Under the pieces are notes generated by a model. That model worked only from the letters and a program-made list of their open reading frames with translations, searched no databases and was not told where the DNA came from. From positions 1 to 64,000 of the forward strand of contig MESE01000142.1 in assembly GCA_001770855.1 (NCBI GenBank): a stretch of DNA of 64,000 bases. Reading direction: 5' to 3'. Shown in pieces: positions 61,336-64,000 of the stretch; the stretch's first letter is position 1, and each line of letters opens with the position of its first letter. The stretch comes from Burkholderiales bacterium RIFCSPLOWO2_02_FULL_57_36. GTDB lineage: Bacteria; Pseudomonadota; Gammaproteobacteria; Burkholderiales; Burkholderiaceae_D. A program made the position numbers and the translations under genes.

Positions 61336-62876
61336 TGCTGGCAAACACTTCGCACCTGAGCGAGATCTTGGCATGGTTGCATGCGGCGGCGCCTGGCGCG
61401 CGGCTGTCATCCGACTCGCGCAGCGTTTCCGAAGGCGAGGTATTTCTTGCCTATCCGGGCGACACTGCGGACGGCAGGGCATATATCGCGCAGGCGATCG
61501 GCCGCGGTGCGAAAGCGGTCCTGTATGAGGATGCGGACAGTTTCAGCTGGCATGATGAGTGGAAGGCGTCGCATCGTGCAGTAACTGATTTGAAAAACAA
61601 CGCCGGTCGAATCGCCAATGCCTGGTGCGGGAATCCGGATGCCAGAATGTTTACCGTTGCCGTCACCGGAACCAATGGCAAGACCTCTTGCAGCCAGTGG
61701 CTGGGGCGTGCCATTTCCAGACTCGGGGATCCGACTGCCGTAGTCGGCACGCTGGGTATCGGATTGTTTGAATCGGGCGCGCCGCGGACGTTCGAAACGA
61801 CCGGTTTCACAACGCCCGATGCGGTGGTGTTGCAATGCGCGTTGGCCGAATCCCGTGATGCCGGTGCAAAGGCACTGGCCATCGAAGCATCATCGATCGG
61901 TCTGGAACAAGGCCGATTGAATGGCATGCATTTTGATGCCGTATTGTTTACCAATCTCACCCGCGACCATCTTGATTACCACGGTGACATGGCGGCGTAC
62001 GAAGCGGCCAAAACCATGTTGTTCGATTGGAGCGGCTTGAAGCACGCAATCATCAATCTCGATGACGCGATGGGCTTGCGTCTGATCAGGCGAATGAAAC
62101 AGTCGGCCTCGCCTGCTTCAATCATCGGCTATACGCTGACCGGTCAAGACGTCGAAGGCGTTGCAAGTCTGCGTGCGACCGAGGTTCGCACCAGCCATGC
62201 CGGCACGCTATTCCAGCTTGAATCGCCATTTGGTTCGGCACAGGTAAAAATTCAGCTGGTCGGCGAATTTAATGTCAGCAATATCCTTGGCGTACTGGGC
62301 GTGTTGCTGGCGAAGGGGATAGCGTGGAAAGCCGCAATTGACGCGATTGAATCGTTGACCGCGGTCCCGGGCCGCATGCAGCAACTCGGTGGCGAAGAAA
62401 ATCCTTTGGTGGTGATCGACTATGCGCACACGCCGGATGCGCTGGAAAAGACGCTCGACACTTTGCGCCACGTCGCACGGCAGCGCCAAGGGCGGTTGTG
62501 GTGCGTATTCGGCTGCGGCGGCGATCGGGATCCGGGGAAGCGTGCGCAAATGGGTGCAGTCGCCGCGACGGCCGATCAAATTATCGTGACCAGCGACAAT
62601 CCGCGAAATGAAGATGCGAGCGCAATCATCGCGCAAATTGTTGAAGGTTTGAAGTCTGTACAAATTCAGCAGACACAATTGAATGTAATCGAAGATCGCG
62701 CTGCTGCAATTTTGTGGGCCGTTCGGCAGTCAGCCAGACCAGATGTTGTTTTGATTGCCGGCAAGGGGCATGAAAGCTATCAGGAAATCAAAGGCAAAAA
62801 GCGGCCTTTTCTGGATGCAGACCACGCGGCGCTGGCGCTTGCGGCAAGAGCGACGATGAAGGGTACCGGCCTATGA
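61335..62876 (+). CDS. murE: UDP-MurNAc-L-Ala-D-Glu:meso-DAP ligase MurE
   Basis: A 513-residue Mur ligase that adds meso-diaminopimelate to the peptidoglycan stem peptide using ATP. N-terminal UDP-substrate motif is LSSDSRSVSEGEVFLAYPG, the ATP loop is VTGTNGKTSC, and the DAP-specific motif DNPR is present in VTSDNPRNEDA. ATG 61335 overlaps the ftsI stop; GTG 61332 just before it is an alternative start. The stop overlaps the murF start by four bases. Confidence 0.97.
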   Translation: MLANTSHLSEILAWLHAAAPGARLSSDSRSVSEGEVFLAYPGDTADGRAYIAQAIGRGAKAVLYEDADSFSWHDEWKASHRAVTDLKNNAGRIANAWCGNPDARMFTVAVTGTNGKTSCSQWLGRAISRLGDPTAVVGTLGIGLFESGAPRTFETTGFTTPDAVVLQCALAESRDAGAKALAIEASSIGLEQGRLNGMHFDAVLFTNLTRDHLDYHGDMAAYEAAKTMLFDWSGLKHAIINLDDAMGLRLIRRMKQSASPASIIGYTLTGQDVEGVASLRATEVRTSHAGTLFQLESPFGSAQVKIQLVGEFNVSNILGVLGVLLAKGIAWKAAIDAIESLTAVPGRMQQLGGEENPLVVIDYAHTPDALEKTLDTLRHVARQRQGRLWCVFGCGGDRDPGKRAQMGAVAATADQIIVTSDNPRNEDASAIIAQIVEGLKSVQIQQTQLNVIEDRAAAILWAVRQSARPDVVLIAGKGHESYQEIKGKKRPFLDADHAALALAARATMKGTGL

Positions 62877-64000
62877 AGGCAACGTTAAGCAGTGTAAGAC
62901 CCTTTTTGTCAGGTGCCATACAGACGGCACGCACCTCCTTTGACGGGGTATCGACCAATAGCCAGACGGCAGTTGCCGGGAATTTGTTTGTCGCACTGCG
63001 CGGCGAGCGTTTCGATGCGCATGCGTTTCTGGGCGAGGTCGTGAAAAAAGGCGTGGCCGCAGTCGTCGTGGAACGGTTGCCGGACGGGTTGAACATACCG
63101 GCGCTGATTGTGCCGGATACCCGTGTCGCGCTGGGCGAGATTGCAAGCTACTGGCGCCGCCAGTTCGTGTTTCCGGTCATCTCCGTAACCGGCAGCAACG
63201 GCAAGACGACGGTCAAGGAAATGATCGCATCGATCCTGGATGCCGAGTTCGGCACGGGCCGCTATCTTGCCACGCGCGGTAATCTCAATAACGATATCGG
63301 CGTGCCGCTGACAGTGCTGCGCGCCGATACGTCCCATCGTGCCGCGGTGATCGAGCTGGGGATGAATCACCCCGGAGAGATTGCCCAACTGGCCGCGATC
63401 GCACAGGCCACGGTCGGACTGGTGAACAACGCCCAGCGCGAACATCAGGAATTCATGGAAAGCGTCGAAGCGGTTGCCAAGGAAAACGGCGCGGTGATCA
63501 GCGCCCTGCCGAAAAACGGCATTGCGGTCTTTCCGGCGGACGATGCGTTCTCGCCGCTGTGGCGCAGCTATGCAAAAAGTTCAGGCCGGCGCAAGGTGCT
63601 GACGTTCGGCCTGTCTCCCGACGCAAATGTGACGTGCACTTATCAGCCGAGCGACTTCGGCAGCGATTTGCTGGTCAAGGTCGGGCAGAAGGAGTTTCCG
63701 GTACGCCTGTCCGCGGCCGGCGTGCACAACGTTCGCAATGCATTGGCGGCAGTGGCATGCACGCTGGCGATCGGCGTTCATCGGAATGCAATTGTCCAGG
63801 GACTTGAGGCATTTGCACCGGTAAGCGGTCGCCTGCAGCGAAAAGCAGCGCGCAACGGCGCAACCGTGATCGACGATACCTACAATGCCAATCCCGATTC
63901 GGTACGCGCCGCCATCGACGTGCTGATGCAGGCGCCGTCGCCGCGCATATTGGTGCTGGGCGACATGGGAGAGGTGGGCAACGAAGGCCGCCAGTTCCAC
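62873..64000 (+). CDS. murF: UDP-MurNAc-tripeptide:D-Ala-D-Ala ligase MurF, partial
   Basis: The first 376 residues, open at the right edge. The N-terminal domain has GVSTNSQTAVAGNLFVALRGERFDAHAF, the ATP loop is VTGSNGKTTVKEM, and the middle shows NLNNDIGVPLT and AVIELGMNHPGEI; the last visible part, DDTYNANPDSVRAAIDVL and LGDMGEVG, belongs to the C-terminal domain. MurF adds D-Ala-D-Ala to complete the stem peptide. It starts in the murE stop (ATGA). About 80-90 residues are missing beyond the window. Confidence 0.96.
   Translation, partial: MKATLSSVRPFLSGAIQTARTSFDGVSTNSQTAVAGNLFVALRGERFDAHAFLGEVVKKGVAAVVVERLPDGLNIPALIVPDTRVALGEIASYWRRQFVFPVISVTGSNGKTTVKEMIASILDAEFGTGRYLATRGNLNNDIGVPLTVLRADTSHRAAVIELGMNHPGEIAQLAAIAQATVGLVNNAQREHQEFMESVEAVAKENGAVISALPKNGIAVFPADDAFSPLWRSYAKSSGRRKVLTFGLSPDANVTCTYQPSDFGSDLLVKVGQKEFPVRLSAAGVHNVRNALAAVACTLAIGVHRNAIVQGLEAFAPVSGRLQRKAARNGATVIDDTYNANPDSVRAAIDVLMQAPSPRILVLGDMGEVGNEGRQFH

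Overview
The window looks like chromosomal DNA of a betaproteobacterium, most likely Burkholderiales and close to Oxalobacteraceae. This is inferred from protein flavour, high G+C coding bias, the mraZ-rsmH-ftsL-ftsI-murE-murF order, the cbb3 oxidase cluster and a class I PHA synthase. No transposase, phage gene, rRNA or CRISPR array was seen. The one RNA gene is tRNA-Ala(CGC).

Layout. 1-12.6 kb: housekeeping and accessory genes (DapB-like fragment, SNF2 helicase coupled to a hydratase-fold gene, DUF2867, thioesterase/MarR/MFS/MATE group, DUF1810, YegD-type Hsp70, diguanylate cyclase). 12.6-13.5 kb: tRNA-Ala, a 158-bp palindrome, a DUF4124 protein. 13.8-23.9 kb: an anaerobic respiration island. 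It holds RquA (rhodoquinone synthesis), a leftward operon for a periplasmic binding protein, sensor kinase and sigma54 activator (AioXSR/ArxXSR layout), and a rightward operon for an Arr/Arx-clade molybdopterin oxidoreductase, its four-cluster Fe-S subunit, a TorD-like chaperone and MoaA. The shared upstream region has two face-to-face sigma54 promoters and three copies of an 18-bp dyad. 24.1-35.4 kb: microaerobic respiration (hemN, a SafE/DsbD-like protein, ccoI, ccoS, pdxH, ccoNOQP, ccoG, ccoH and a small membrane protein), with FNR boxes before hemN and ccoN.

35.7-48.3 kb: an oxygen-limitation block with a Kef-type antiporter, a heme-PAS FixL-like kinase and NarL-type regulator, Fnr, a DksA/TraR-type protein, a hemerythrin-like protein, a quinone-reductase-like flavoprotein, a P2-type cation ATPase, stress proteins and a frameshifted bactofilin-like gene. 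48.4-53 kb: DoxX, a BigR/SqrR-like repressor divergent from a persulfide dioxygenase, PhaC and a universal stress protein, the last two flanking FNR boxes. 53-56.9 kb: an exosortase cassette (EpsI-like protein, exosortase, large VIT-type PEP-CTERM membrane protein). 57.7-64 kb: the start of the division and cell-wall cluster with a four-repeat MraZ operator, running off the right edge inside murF.

How it fits together. Much of the window serves life at low or no oxygen: high-affinity terminal oxidase, anaerobic heme synthesis, Fnr and a FixLJ-like pair, rhodoquinone, and a dedicated anaerobic oxyanion enzyme under its own sensor. A family of structured, stem-variable repeats sits at the stop codons of three genes in this part of the chromosome.
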